In this document: positions 22,903 to 34,980 of the stretch, piece by piece
How the letters are laid out: every line of letters begins with the position of its first letter
Numbering within the stretch: the first letter of the stretch is position 1
From: Eonycteris spelaea
Taxonomy: Eukaryota; Chordata; Mammalia; Chiroptera; Pteropodidae
DNA: 64,000 nt
Direction of reading: 5' to 3'
NCBI GenBank assembly: GCA_003508835.1
Contig: PUFA01000062.1
Location: 3,813,001 to 3,877,000 of the forward strand
Notes under the pieces: model-generated
Seen by the model: only the letters and a program-made list of their open reading frames with translations
Database searches by the model: none
Told to the model about the DNA's origin: nothing
Position numbers and translations under genes: made by a program

Positions 22903-25025
22903 TTTTTTATTGAAACATAACTTATACAGAGAAAAATGCACAAATTTTAAGTGTACAAGTTGAACTTTCACAAAGAAAACATTCATTAACAGGCAAGTCA
23001 AGAAATAGAATATTAGCAGCATCACGCCTCCCCATTACACTTCCCAGTCAATACCCCCTAAAATGTAACCACAAATCTGACACTTAACCAATATGTTACT
23101 TTAGATATGTTTTTGAACTCTTACAAATGGATTCACCTAATATGTTTTATTTCGTATCTCCTTCATTCATTCAACATTATACTTGTGTGATTCATCCACG
23201 TGTTTTCATGCAGCAGAAGGTGGTTCTTTTTATTGCTGTATAAATTCTCACCATAGAAATATACTACTTTATGAATGGGCATTGATTTGTTTCCATTCAA
23301 TGGTCAATAGCATTCAGTATTCTTGCATGTGTCTTTTGGCCAATATTAGTGCAATTGCTGGGTCAAAGGGTATTCAGAGGTCAACTTTATAGATATTATC
23401 AGTTTTACAATGTAGTTGGTCAAATTTATGCTCTCACCAGAAGACTATACGTATTCCCTTTGTTCCATATCCTCACCAAAATGTGGTATTGTCTGTTATT
23501 TTATTTTAGCAATTCCACTGTATACATGTAGTGGTATCAGACAGTGGTTTTATTGATTGTGTAGATATCCACTTTGTGATGTGCTTGTTCATGTTGTTTG
23601 TGTTCTATCATTTTTTTTTTCTTATTGATTTGCACTCTTTTACTGGACGTAAGTTATATGAATATCTTTTCTCACTCTTTCCCTTACCTTTTAACTATCT
23701 TAATGGTACTATTTAATAAACCAAAATTATTAATTTTAATATAGTACAGTTTATTAATCTTTTCTTTATGGTTAAATTTGTGTGTGTGTCCTGCTAAGTA
23801 AAGCTTTGCCTTCTCTAATTTCATGACAATATTCTCTTCTGTTTACTTTCTTGAAACTTTATTTTTTTTACTTTTCATTTTTAGGTTTATGATCTATCCG
23901 GATTTAGTTTCTGTATATAATGAGACATGGGCATTCAGGGTTTTTGTTTTTTGTTTTTGTTTTGTTTTGTTTGTTTTGTTTTGTTTTGTTTTGTTTTTGG
24001 TATATGATCATCCAATTGATCCAGCACCATTTATTGAAAAGGTCATCATTTCCCCCACTATACTGTGTTGGCACATTCATCATAAGTGAAGTGATTGTAT
24101 ATATATGTGTCTGCTTATGGACTCTCTATTCAGTTCCAGTTCCACTGTTTATGTTCTAATTCTTAATTATCAAACATTTGTGTTAAATCTTAATATGTGA
24201 TAGTATAAATCCTACAACTCTAGTCCTTTACCAAGATTGTCTGGGCTGTTTCCAGTATTCCAATAAGTGTATTTTAGAATTATCTTGTCAATTTCTACAA
24301 CAAATACCTGCTTACATTTTAACTGGGATTACACTAAATCTCTAGATCTATTTGGGTAGAATTCACATCAGTGCAATATTGAGTATTCAAAATCAGAGAT
24401 ATGGGATATTTCTCCATATATATGGTTTTTTTAAATATAATTTCTCTTGAAATATTTAGTAGAGATGTCTGTGCAAGCCTTTTAAAATTCTTGTTTGATT
24501 TGTTTCTAAGGTATTTGATATTGTTGAGAGTACCTTTATTTTAATTTCATTTCTCACTTACTGGTGGTTTATGAAAATACAGATTTTTTAAATATTGTAC
24601 TATTTTTTCTTTATCATAGACCTTCTACTTCTTTTATCCTACCTTGTTGCATTGAATAAAATATCCAGTGCAACATTAAATATAAGATCTAGTAAAAACC
24701 TTTTAATAATTCATTATACATACACAAACATATTTGATCAGTTAAAAGCAGTTTCTTTCTGTTCCTAGTATACCAATAGTTACTATAAAAGTTTTTTTTT
24801 TTTCAAATTTTTATTAATTTTTTTCTTGGAGCCATTGAGGTGATTATATAACTTTCTCTTTTTTTTTATTAATTTAGTGAGTTACAGCAATTGATTTTCT
24901 AATATTTAAAGCCTCTTTATATCCTTATAGCAAATCCCAATTGAGATTTTTATATGTCACTTAATTCTATTTACTAACTTTTTAGCATAAAGTTTATTGT
25001 GAATCATAGTCCATAGTCAGTGCTT
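22903..25025 (-). mobile_element. L1, 3'UTR through much of ORF2, antisense
   Basis: The plus strand reads backward through an L1. The 3'UTR comes first ('ttaagtgtacaagttgaac', about 22949), then ORF2 3' phrases ('cattgatttgtttccattca', about 23281; 'attgctgggtcaaagggtat', about 23353). Deeper in come 'ccaattgatccagcaccatt' plus 'tattgaaaa' (about 24012-24040), 'ttgtcaatttctacaacaaa' (about 24285) and 'tcttggagccattgaggtga' (about 24823) from the reverse-transcriptase region. A GTTTT array (23939-23998) interrupts ORF2. All the plus-strand frames listed by length between 23183 and 24159 are shadows of this element. ORF2 is full of stops and frameshifts. Confidence 0.9.
23939..23998. repeat. 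(GTTTT)n microsatellite within L1
   Basis: Tandem GTTTT-type units interrupting antisense L1 ORF2. Expansion inside the element is the simplest reading. Confidence 0.93.
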
Positions 25026-25194
25026 TCCTTGCATGGGACATATCTTTTTTAAAAAGACTAGGAAAGAAATTAATAGATCAAATAGAAAGCATTATACCCC
25101 TCTCTTCAAACCCACATACCATTCTTTGTTCCTTTGTTTCTGTTCATTGCACTACAAAATCCACACTTCTTAGATTTACATCAAAACCTTTGTT
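25026..25194. other. Short unassigned spacer between two L1 blocks
   Basis: No recognisable feature. Confidence 0.4.
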
Positions 25195-26390
25195 TTTAAA
25201 ACAAACTTTTTCTAGTATAGTTTTTAGATTTACAGAAAGTTTTAAAGATGATACAGAGAATTTCTATATATACCACATCCAGTCTCCCTATTGTTGACAT
25301 CTTACATTAATATGGCATATTTGTCACAACTAAGGAACCACATTCACGTATGATTATTAACTAAAATGTGTACTTTATTCACATTTCCTTCATTTTTATC
25401 CAATGTCCTTTCTCTGTCCCAAGATCTCATTCAGCACAATATATAACATTTAATCATTGTATCTCCTTAGACACATGTAGTCTGTGACAGTTTCTCAATT
25501 TCATTGTTTTTGATGGCTTTGACTACTGTTTTAAGTACTGGTCAGGTATTTTGTAGTGTGCTCCTCAATTAAGGTTTGTCTGACCTTTTTCTCATGATTA
25601 AACTGGAGTTATAAATTTTGGGGGAAAAAAAATCTCAAAGGCAAAGTGTCATTCTCAGCATATCCAATCATGGGTACATGCTATTAAAATGAGTTATCAC
25701 TTTTGACATTAACTTTAATTACCTGGGTAAGGTGAGGTTTGTCAGGTTTCTTCACTTGTAAAATTACCCTTCCTCCCCTTCCTGTAATGCAGAATTTGGA
25801 AGGAAGTCAAACGTGCAACCTATACTTAAGGGCTGGGAAGTTAAGTTTCACCTCCTTGAGAGTGGGGTGTCTATACAATTTTTTGAAATTCTTCTGCATG
25901 CAAGATTTTTCTATTCTCTTCTACTTATTAACCTATTCAATTGTTTATTTATGTCAAATCCAATACTACATCATTTGTTTTACAGTTCAGATTGTTCCAG
26001 ATTTGACCACTGGGGATTCTTTCAGTTAACTGCTGTGTGGATTTAATATATCCCTATTGTTACACTGTTGGTGGTGGTGGTAGTTTGTTTGTTTTAACAC
26101 TATTTTACTTTCTGGACTATTTCCTGTTTCGCCTTTAGAAATAGTCACTTTTCGAAGGAACTCTGGTTCTTTTATTGAAGAATGGTATTAGAAATCAAAA
26201 TCTGCATGTTGAGTTTGATCATCACTAGAGTGTTATTGCTTCTGAGATCTCTCTGTTGGCAGAGCCAGAAAATATACATTTCTATATGAATGAGCACATA
26301 TAAACATGTTTGTAAATGTGTCTACACGTATCTGTCTTTAAATTAAGCTAAACATGAAATCATACTGACGTCTCCAACTCTGTGAGGTTT
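25195..26390 (-). mobile_element. Old L1 (L1M/L1ME-type) sequence, antisense
   Basis: 'tagatttacagaaagtttta' (about 25226), 'ctggtcaggtattttgtagt' (about 25539), 'cttgagagtggggtgtctat' (about 25856) and 'catactgacgtctccaactc' (about 26362) occur in the order known from antisense L1M-type elements. The block is distinct from the L1 ending at 25025, because it begins a new 3' region. Frames at 25739-26046 derive from it. Confidence 0.8.
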
Positions 26391-26835
26391 GGAGATCCTG
26401 GGCCTGTGGAGGCGGACAGCAAGTGTTTCCCATGCTCTATCTCTTCTGCACCTGCTCCTTACCTACACGGGCTCTCACTCAATCCCTGATGCTATAGCCA
26501 GGGAAGGAGAGCCCACCTGAGCCACTGCTGCTAGACTGGTGGGGGTGTGTCAGGAGATGCCTAGTCTGGGTTAGTGCTCAAGAACTGAGATAATATTCTG
26601 TCTGGGATTCTTACTATGTTGATAATGACTACTGAGAAGATAATTCTTCCCCACTTTCTACCTGCCAAAACTGACTTCCCTTTTCACTTCGAGAAGATCT
26701 TTATTATCCTTGGTCTCTTGGTATTGGTTTTCATATAACACTCCAAAAAGTATTATAAGACCTTTTCCTGAACTCACTACACTAGAGAATACACAACTAA
26801 AACTACAAAAGATATATGAATTATGTGACTCTTAC

Positions 26836-26980
26836 CTGTCATAAAAATGGAAATAATAAAAACTCCAGTTCCTCCTCCCCTGCCAGCGCTGCCCACAAGC
26901 CCACCCTGTTAAATTTTTTCTCCATCCAAAACTTCTATGAGTAAGGTATGCCTGCCAACAGCTCTCTTATCTCACAAATC
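26836..26980 (-). other. Candidate noncoding exon (145 bp)
   Basis: On the minus strand a long pyrimidine tract ending 'ttattcag' precedes 26980 and a near-perfect donor 'acag|gtaaga' follows 26836. All three frames contain stops, so if transcribed it would be untranslated or part of a noncoding RNA. The pyrimidine tract is also an A run on the plus strand and could simply be a retroelement tail. Confidence 0.2.
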
Positions 26981-27266
26981 CTGAATAAAAAAAGAAAAAA
27001 AAAAAAAAGAAATCAGGTCTCAGATGGAGAACCCTTACCCGCAAATAAAGAAATCTCATAAAAAGATCCCTGCCTGCTTATGCAACTTACTAAACTACAT
27101 CAATGCAAAGATGTAAAAAGACATTAGTAACTTGAAGGCACTTAGGGGCTGAGGGAGTGGAGTGGTTTCCCTGGGGATTATGCAATCTCTGCCCCTTGTG
27201 TGTAGAATATTAATGGAGGGAAAGGAGCATCTTATCTTAAAATTTGAGTCAGTGGTTTTATTTCTT

Positions 27267-27268
<2 letters not shown>

Positions 27269-27315
<47 letters not shown>
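27269..27315. repeat. (AC)n microsatellite, about 23 units
   Basis: Uninterrupted AC run. It creates a Cys/Val minus-strand frame that is not a gene. Confidence 0.97.
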
Positions 27316-27316
<1 letters not shown>

Positions 27317-30251
27317 CTATTTTACATTGTTCTGAGCTTTGTTTTTTATGTTATCACCATATCCTGGAAATATGGTATTATGTATAGATCTGTGTGAAAT
27401 GGGATATAACATTGCAGTGTTCATTCATAACATGACATCTACCTTGTCTCCTACAAATGAACTTTTAGGTGATTTTTTTGTATATTTTCTATTGTGAATA
27501 TTGCTAAACGATGTGCAAATACTGCATGTGTAAATGTGTGTAGAATAATTACTGAAAGTCAAATTCTCATTTATGTTTGTCTAATCTTTGCCCTTCTTTG
27601 ACCAGAAGCATCGTAAATACAGTAAGAAAAAAAACACTTTCAGAACAGCCCAACTATTATCATTTTTAAAGAAACTAACATTCTAGGGCACAAGAAAGCC
27701 CTCATATGCTGAACAACATTCAAACTTAAATTAGATACATAATAAATTGGTCTTTTAAAATAAAAAAAAATAGTTTTCAGAATTACGCTTATTTTTGTTT
27801 CGATCACATTTAAAAGTTAATTACTTAGTTTTCGCTTCTCTGATGTTATAAACCTTCTAGTTAAAACTTTTCAAATGGATTGCACTCGACACACCTTGGC
27901 TTCCAAAGCTTCCCTCTTTACCAAACATGTGTCGGTATCCTATCATTCGGAGACTTAACATTAAATTGTTCCATCGGTTTACATGAAGATGGCTTGGCCA
28001 TCCAGAAAATTTACCTCAGGAAGTTGTAAACCCTGATCATGTTTCAGTTATTAGGAATTTCAAATTGGAAATTAATCTTCCTCAGACTTTCAAGAAGTTT
28101 CTCCTATCATGGAAATAAATTTGAAATCAACCTTTCTTCCCTCCACCTGCCATCTTTATAGTCGAAACCATATGTGCTTGGTCTTTGAAGTACAATTTTG
28201 TTCTCTAATGATATCCTTCACATAACAGCATTATTCCACTAGCTCTAACTTCCCATTGCCCAACTAGAGCCAAATTCAACAGAAGAATGACAAATGTACG
28301 TGTAGATAGGTGATGCAGGGGTAACAAATGACCACAGCCTATGAAGTTACAAACACGAAAAATGTCAACAGAAACTGCCCAGATAAAATGGCATATACAA
28401 AATGAACCAATATAGGCTGAATATTTGAGGCAATTTCTGGTTTGAATTACAAAATCAATTTTTCTTAGATGAAATGTTTCTTGGAACAGAGGATCTATTG
28501 TTTATTTGTTTAAAATATATGTCATAGCCCTTTCCAAAGCAATTGTGATTAATGTGTACTGATTCACTTATTTTTTACAGTGAATGAAACTTCTTTGTTA
28601 ATAAAATATAGTCCTCACTAAACTGAACAAATATAAATTCTAATTCACCAATCATTAATTCTTAACCATCATATCATTGTAAAAACTTTGCGGTACGTGA
28701 ATTTTTATCTCAATTTAACTCAGAGATATCAAAAGTAGAAAGCTTTTGCCTTGCTAATATCAGTTGATAGAATGTTTGACATGTGGGGTAGAGTCCTACA
28801 GAGCTCCAGCCTTCAGAAAAAACTTGGGTCAAATAAAAAGGAGGCCATTTTGAGGGATAAATGATATAGCTCTTGGTTAGTTAAATGTAAAAAACAGATG
28901 GAAAAGAAAATCAAAAGGAAAGCTGCTTCATTTTTCAATCACACGTCACAAAGGTAAGTCCAGAATGCTTTAAAGCCTATCAGTTATGGTGCCCCATTTT
29001 CTGCATACCAACCATTATAATTTTGTCACTCGGGAATCCTAAAAACATTTTTGAAAGGCCGAAATGTGCAATTTTCTTCCATGTTCATCATTCACAATGT
29101 GTCTAAAGCATTGAATCTGATCTTAAAGAAAACTTCATACATAAAATATGCTTTTAAGCAACTCCACTAAATATTCTTTGAGTCTCAAAATACTTAAACA
29201 GATTCTATGAGAAAATTCTTTCTTGAAACTTAAAAAAAAATCCATGTAATAAGCCTCCGGTGAAAAGAGTCTGGTTGAAAGCATTTCGACTGGGGTGCCA
29301 AAGCTCATTGGTGTTACATAACTACGCAATAGCTCTGCCCAAGAAACATTGGGGATGCAGTTCCTGGAGTAGCTGGACCCTGGGTCATTAGTTTCCACCC
29401 AGGAAAAGTCTCCTTCATTTAGGTTCCCTTGACAGGGACCCTGATGGCACTACACTGTCTTTCCCAGCAGGCAGGGCAAGGAGAGTCGCATTCACATCTG
29501 ATGCATTGCAATGCACAGAGAACATCCAGCAAAGTCATCCACCATGATGACATCTACTTCAGCAGCAAGAGCAAGATGTGCCCCTATGGCACTGCTAGAG
29601 GAGTTTGAATTCTTGAACATTTTTTTTAAAAAACGAACATTTTAAAAGCATTTTATTTCATTTCATTATTAGTTCCAAGTTTACAGCGCATTGGTTAGCC
29701 ATGTATAGTTTATGAAATTCCTGGCCTTAAGTGGGAGCATCCGGAAACTTAAGGAACAGCTGGTTGGAGTGGGAAGTGGTGAATGATGGAGAGTCTAGGT
29801 AAGAATCACAAGAAGAGATGGTCTATGTGAAATTTTCCCATTTTATGTGTTTTATGAAAGAATATTTGTTGTTGTTGTTTTTATAATGTATTCAAATTCT
29901 GCATTAAGAGGAAACTAATTTTAGCTAAATTCAGCCTTGAGGTGGCTTCTTCTGTGGTTTCCATTTGTAGGACTTCTGTTCAGCTAGACTTCAGGCAATT
30001 CCCACTGCTGGTTGTTCAGTAGTTTTGTTGTAGTTTTGATGTGGATGTGAGAAGAGGACAGCACAGCATTTACCTACTCCTCTATTCTTTGACTGGAACT
30101 CCCTATCGAATATATTTTTCATGGTTGTCAAGCCAGATGACTATTCAAAAAAGGCAGAGGCATTCTGCAAATCAGAATTTTAACATTTGGCATGAGTACG
30201 TGGACTGGATTCAAAATTATTTCAAATTTTTAAATGTTCGATATTATAATT

Positions 30252-30985
30252 CATCAGGAAAATTAAAATTAAAACCATGTGAGATATTACTACACATTAA
30301 CCAGAATGACTACGATTTTTAAAAGACTAAGCATATCAAGTGTTGACAAGGATGTGGAGCAACTTCATCTCTCATACACTGCTGTTGGGAATGTAAAATG
30401 GTAAAGCCGCTAGAGAAAACTGTGAGATAGCTTCTTAAAGTGTTAAATCTGTATCTACCATACATCCAGCCGTTCCACTGCTAGATATTTATATACTTGA
30501 GAAACAGAAACATATGTCCTCACAAAGACTTATACATAAGTATTCGTAGCAACTTTATTCACAAGCCCCAAATTGAAATAATCAAATGCCATAACAGGGG
30601 GAAGGAAGAACAAAATGTGGATATCCTTACGATGAAATACTATTCAGTGATAAAAAGGAATAAATTATTGAAACATGCAACAATATGAATGAATAAAAGC
30701 TCCAGATCGAAATGGTACATTTACTATCACTCCATTGATATAAAATGCAAGCTAGTCTGTAGTGACAAAATGCAGATGGGTGGTTGCCTCTGACCTGGAG
30801 TGGAGGAATGGATGTATTGCAAAAGAGCACAAGGAATCTTTGACGATAATTGAAATGTGCTGCGTCTTGATCATGGTGGAGATGTTTGGGCCCATACAAC
30901 TGTCAAAACTCATAAAATTTTATACCTGAAATTAATGCAATTAATGTACATGTTATTATTACTCAATAACATTGATTGGAAAACA
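30252..30985 (+). mobile_element. Diverged L1 ORF2 3' end and 3'UTR
   Basis: 'acaaggatgtggagcaactt' (about 30346), 'tgctgttgggaatgtaaaat' (about 30381), 'tatggtc'-like loss and 'caaaatgtggatatccttac' (about 30611) follow the L1 ORF2 C-terminal order. They continue into the 3'UTR with 'atgggtggttgcctctgacc' (about 30776). It is 5'-truncated and older than the L1 at 15062-15470, judging by visible mismatches. Short frames in this interval are shadows. Confidence 0.85.
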
Positions 30986-32149
30986 TTCATATTATTACAA
31001 ATATATCAACCTTATATATGAAAATAAAACAAAAGAAAGTTTTCTTACATATAACATAAATTGTTATATATTTTAATGTGCAAACACTTAATTTTTTATT
31101 ATATTCTTAATGGAAAAAAATTATCTGTACTAAAAATCTGAAGAGCTTATATATAAAACATCTAAATTCAAAATTATAAATGATTTCAAACATAAAGCCT
31201 GATATAAAAAATTCATGAAGATGAGAATTGTTTCTCATTTTAAAATCTGAAAATACTATATTTGAATATAGAGTGCAAGTTTAATATTTGTTATATCTGG
31301 TTATAGTTTATATTTTTATTTACTTTATGTACTAGAAAGAAAACATGCTATTTTTTTCCAGCAAACTCTTTACAAAATACCCTACTTCACCTCCTTTATA
31401 AATTCCTACTTCTCACGTATGCCATGAGGAAAAGTATTGTGAAGTTCCTCAGCCTGAAGTTCCCTTGGCCAATTGAGGTGATTCAAGCAAACCTCGAAAG
31501 TTGGAGGAGCCTGGAAATCATGTATGAATGGAATGGAGACTTATGTCCTATGTATCAACAATTAGAAATTACATCATTCTAGCATCCTATAATGTATCTT
31601 CCTCCTTTGATAGATATGCTTTTAAATAAAATAAAACATAGGTGTAAAGCTATGATTTTTATATGACTGCAAGTCACAAATATATCAATGATGACTAAGT
31701 TATTATATATCTGGAATTTCTATTGATAAGCATTTCTATTTATGATATCAATATATCATAAAAATGAACGTATTCAGTTTATAAATGATATTTTACTTAA
31801 TAAAATTTATTTTAGCTTCATTTCAGCAAGATCATAAATTTTTTTATAACTAAGATTTTTCACTTAGTTTGTGTTCTAGAAGCTGTAATGATCTAATGAT
31901 CGAAAGTATATAAAAGCTTAATATATTTGTATTATACTATATGTTTAAACCATTGAAATGTACTATAATGTAAATTAAAATTAATATAAAAATTAAAATT
32001 TCTTTGTTTTCAAAAACAAAATGTGAGAATTGTAATGCTTTTCTTTTTATGAAATATTTAATAAAATAAATATTCAAAAATAATTAAACTTTCATTTATT
32101 CGTTTATTAAAGCTTTTAGACATTTAATACTTATATAATTTACTTGTTA
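30986..32149. other. No gene seen; very AT-rich
   Basis: Long AT-rich stretch with only a brief less AT-rich patch at about 31370-31560. No repeat family recognised. Confidence 0.4.
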
Positions 32150-34038
32150 ACTTACAGAGTCTTGTGAATAGTCTGCCAATTATATTCAGTTGGTTGACGT
32201 GTTGTAGAATTCAACTATGTCCCTTCTGATTTGCTGCCTGCTTTACCTGTCCATGTCTGAGAGCAAGATGTAATATAATATAGTCTCCTGCTATAGTAGA
32301 GGATTCATCTATTTTTCCTTGCAGTTCTATCAGTTTTTGTCTCACATACTTTGAGGCTTTGTTACCAGGCACATACACATGAAGACCTTTTATATCTTCT
32401 TGGAGAACTTATCCCTTTATCATTTTTGAATGGTTCCTTTTATCCCTGACAATTTTTCTTACTCTAAAGGCAGCTCTGTCTGAAATTAACATAACTACTC
32501 AACTTCTCTTTCAATTCATATTAATATGATATACCTTTCTTTATCCCTTTATTTCTAATCTATATGTATATTTATATTTAAATTGGATTTTTTTGTAGAA
32601 AACATTGAGCTAGGTGTGTGTTTTGATTGAGTCTGACAACCCATGTTTTCTTTGGTACATTTAGACCACTGATCTTTAGTTATTATTAATACAATAAAAT
32701 TAATTCCTACCATATCTGGTACTATTTTCTATTATTGTCCTTGTTCTTTGTTCCTATTTTGTCTTCTACTCTTTTTCTGCCTTTTGTGGTTTTAACCGAG
32801 TATTTTATATGTTTCCATTTTCTTTATTATATAAGAATACATAATTAATACTTTGTTGCTATCACTATTTTGATCAAACTGTTATCTGGTAGATCAATTG
32901 TAAGTAAGAAAAATAAAAAATTTTATTTTTCCTTCACTTATTCCTTTTCCAGTGTTCCTCTTTTCTTTTTGTGGATCTGAGTTTCTGATTTATATCATTT
33001 TTCTTGTTTCTGAAGAAATATTTTTTAACATTCCTTGCAAGTCAAGTCTACTAGCAACAAATTCCTTCAATTATGTTTGTCTGAGGAAGTATTTCTTCTT
33101 TACTTTTAAAGGATGTAGAAGTTTAGGCTGGTTATTATTATTTTTCTCTCAACCCTTTAAGTATTTTTTCATCCTCTTCTTGCTTGCATGTTTTCTGAGA
33201 AGTAAGAAATAATTATCTTTTTTTCTCTATAGGTAAGGTGTTGTTTTCCTCTAGCTTCTTTCCAGACTTTCTTTCATTTTCTACAATTTAAGTATTATAT
33301 TTCTAGGTGTAGTTTTTTATTGTTCTTGTTTTATTTTATTTTTTGGCATTTATGCTGCTTGATTTCTCTGGGCTTCCTTGATCTGTGTTTTGGTGTCTAA
33401 AATTAATTTGGAGAAGTTTTCAATCATTATTATTTCAAATATTTCTTCTTTTCCTTTCTCTTTTCTCCTTCTGGAATTTCCATTAGTATATTACACCTTT
33501 TATAGTTGTGCCACAGCCCTTGCTTATTCTGTTTTTTTATTTTTTTCCCTGTCTTTGTTCTCTCTTCAGTTTTGAAAGTTTGTTTCGACACAATCTCAAA
33601 CTCAGAGATTCTTTCTTCAGTGATGTCCATTCTACTAATGAGCTCATCAAAGGCATTATTTCTGTTGTAGTGTTTTTGATCTCTAACATTTCTTTTTAAT
33701 TTTTCCTAGAATTTTCATTTCTCTGTTTACATTACCCATCTGTACTTGCATGCTATCCACTTTTTATATTAAAGCCCTTATCATATTAATCATAGTTGTT
33801 TTCAAATTCTGGGGATTGATAATTTCAACATTTATGCCATATTTAACTCTTTATTCTGATACTAGCTATCTCTGCAGACTGTGTGTTTTTGCTTTTTGTA
33901 TGCCTTGTAATTTTTCTTTTAGTGAGACAGGATGTACTAAGCAGAAGAATCTGAAGTAAATAGGTTCTTAATGATGTGGTGGTAAGGTGAGGGGAGAGCG
34001 GAAGCATGCTACCATCCTGTGGTTTAATTGCAGCCCTG
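32150..34038 (-). mobile_element. Old L1, ORF2 start, ORF1 and leader, antisense (part 1)
   Basis: On the plus strand the element is read backward. First comes the ORF2 endonuclease region ('gcagttctatcagtttttgt', about 32322; 'gctctgtctgaaattaacat', about 32472), then the spacer. ORF1 follows (about 33000-33700); its minus-strand frame at 33430-33630 reads TEERISEFE and LWHNYKRCNI, typical of the L1 ORF1 coiled coil and RNA-binding start. The leader follows from about 33860. ORF1 and ORF2 are broken. A MER1-like transposon is inserted at 34039, and the leader resumes after it. Confidence 0.88.
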
Positions 34039-34247
34039 CAGCAGTCCCCACCTTCCCGCCCCAGGGACCGATGCTTCTTTGAGATTCTAATGCCTGATGA
34101 TCTGAGGTGGAGCTGAAGTGGTGATGCTAGCGCTGAAGAGCAGCTGCAAATAGAGATGGAGCTTCACTCACTCACCTCCTGCTATGCAGCCCAGTTCCTA
34201 ACAGGCCACCTAGTACCAGTCCGTGGCCCAGAGGTTGGGGACCCCTG
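34039..34247 (-). mobile_element. hAT-Charlie nonautonomous element, MER1-like
   Basis: The ends are inverted relatives: the left reads 'cagcagtcccca' and the right 'ggttggggacccctg'. Inside are 'cctgatgatctgaggtgg' (about 34090) and 'cctaacaggccacctagtac' (about 34196), which I recognise from MER1-type elements. These are short, transposase-less relatives of Charlie transposons. It interrupts the L1 leader, which continues on both sides. I could not see a clean 8-bp target duplication. It cannot move by itself. Confidence 0.8.
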
Positions 34248-34980
34248 TTTTAAAGAACTGTGCCCCTGATCTTAGACTTCACAGTGCTTCTCAGTCCTGG
34301 ACATTCTGCCCCTTTATGTGGACACTAAAGTAGGACAGGATATCTAGAGGAGACTGTAACTGTTTATTTCCCTTCCCTCGCGTAGAAGGTTAAAGTGAAT
34401 TGGGGTTGAATGTTTTCCTTCCCCCAGGTCAGTTAGGTTCTGATAAAACTCCAAAAGTTAGGCTGTAGTAAAATAGTTTCTTTGAGGGCAGGTGTAATTA
34501 AGAAGAACAGAATGCTCAGGCATATTTCAGAATGATGGCTTTCCTTCCCTCTTCCAGCAACAAGAGTGGGTTTTTCCCAGATCTTTACCGTGAGACCTAG
34601 TTGCGTTCCTGGAGGAAAATTCATAAATGTGTGAGGGCTCTCTTATTACTGGCCCCCTGAAGTTTTTTTTACTCTCAGACTTCCAGAAATTCATCAATTA
34701 CAGTTTAGGTTTTCCTTCTCTGGGACTGATTCCTACAGAACTTTCCTCTCTGGTTCCTGTGGAGGGTTCTCCTAGTGTATTCTTCTCCGATAAGTTATGC
34801 TCTCTGTATCCCCTCTGTTTGTCTCGCTAGTTTAGGGGCAGTGGTTTCCTTGTGACTCAACTTCTCTGACATATCTAAGGAGAGATGTTAATTTTTCAGT
34901 TTGCTCAGCTTTTTACTTGTTGATAGGATGTGACAATGTCCAAGCTCCTTATAGCCAGACCAGAAGTTGGAAATCTTTCC
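34248..34980 (-). mobile_element. Old L1 5'UTR, antisense (part 2)
   Basis: 'cttcccccaggtcagttagg' (about 34418), 'gtgagacctagttgcgttcc' (about 34591) and 'tgacaatgtccaagctcctt' (about 34931) are the antisense leader. The end near 34980 corresponds to the same leader start seen in sense at 615. The presence of the 5' end means this copy was once near full length at its 5' side. Promoter activity cannot be judged from sequence. Confidence 0.82.

Larger units (their letters stand above)
26391..30251. other. Mostly single-copy DNA; no gene established
   Basis: Contains an AC microsatellite (27269-27315), a candidate noncoding exon (26836-26980) and two stretches that read like constrained sequence (about 27780-28280 and 29240-29620). 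I recognise no transposon of any length. The minus-strand frame at 29135-29398 has no known domain or paired splice sites. Confidence 0.35.

Noticed and set aside
23183..24159. Series of hydrophobic plus-strand frames resembling membrane proteins
   Set aside because: Antisense shadows of AT-rich L1 ORF2, including a GTTTT array that encodes Phe/Leu/Cys/Val runs.
33430..33630. 66-residue minus-strand frame
   Set aside because: It is decayed L1 ORF1 (LWHNYKRCNI-type residues), not a host gene.
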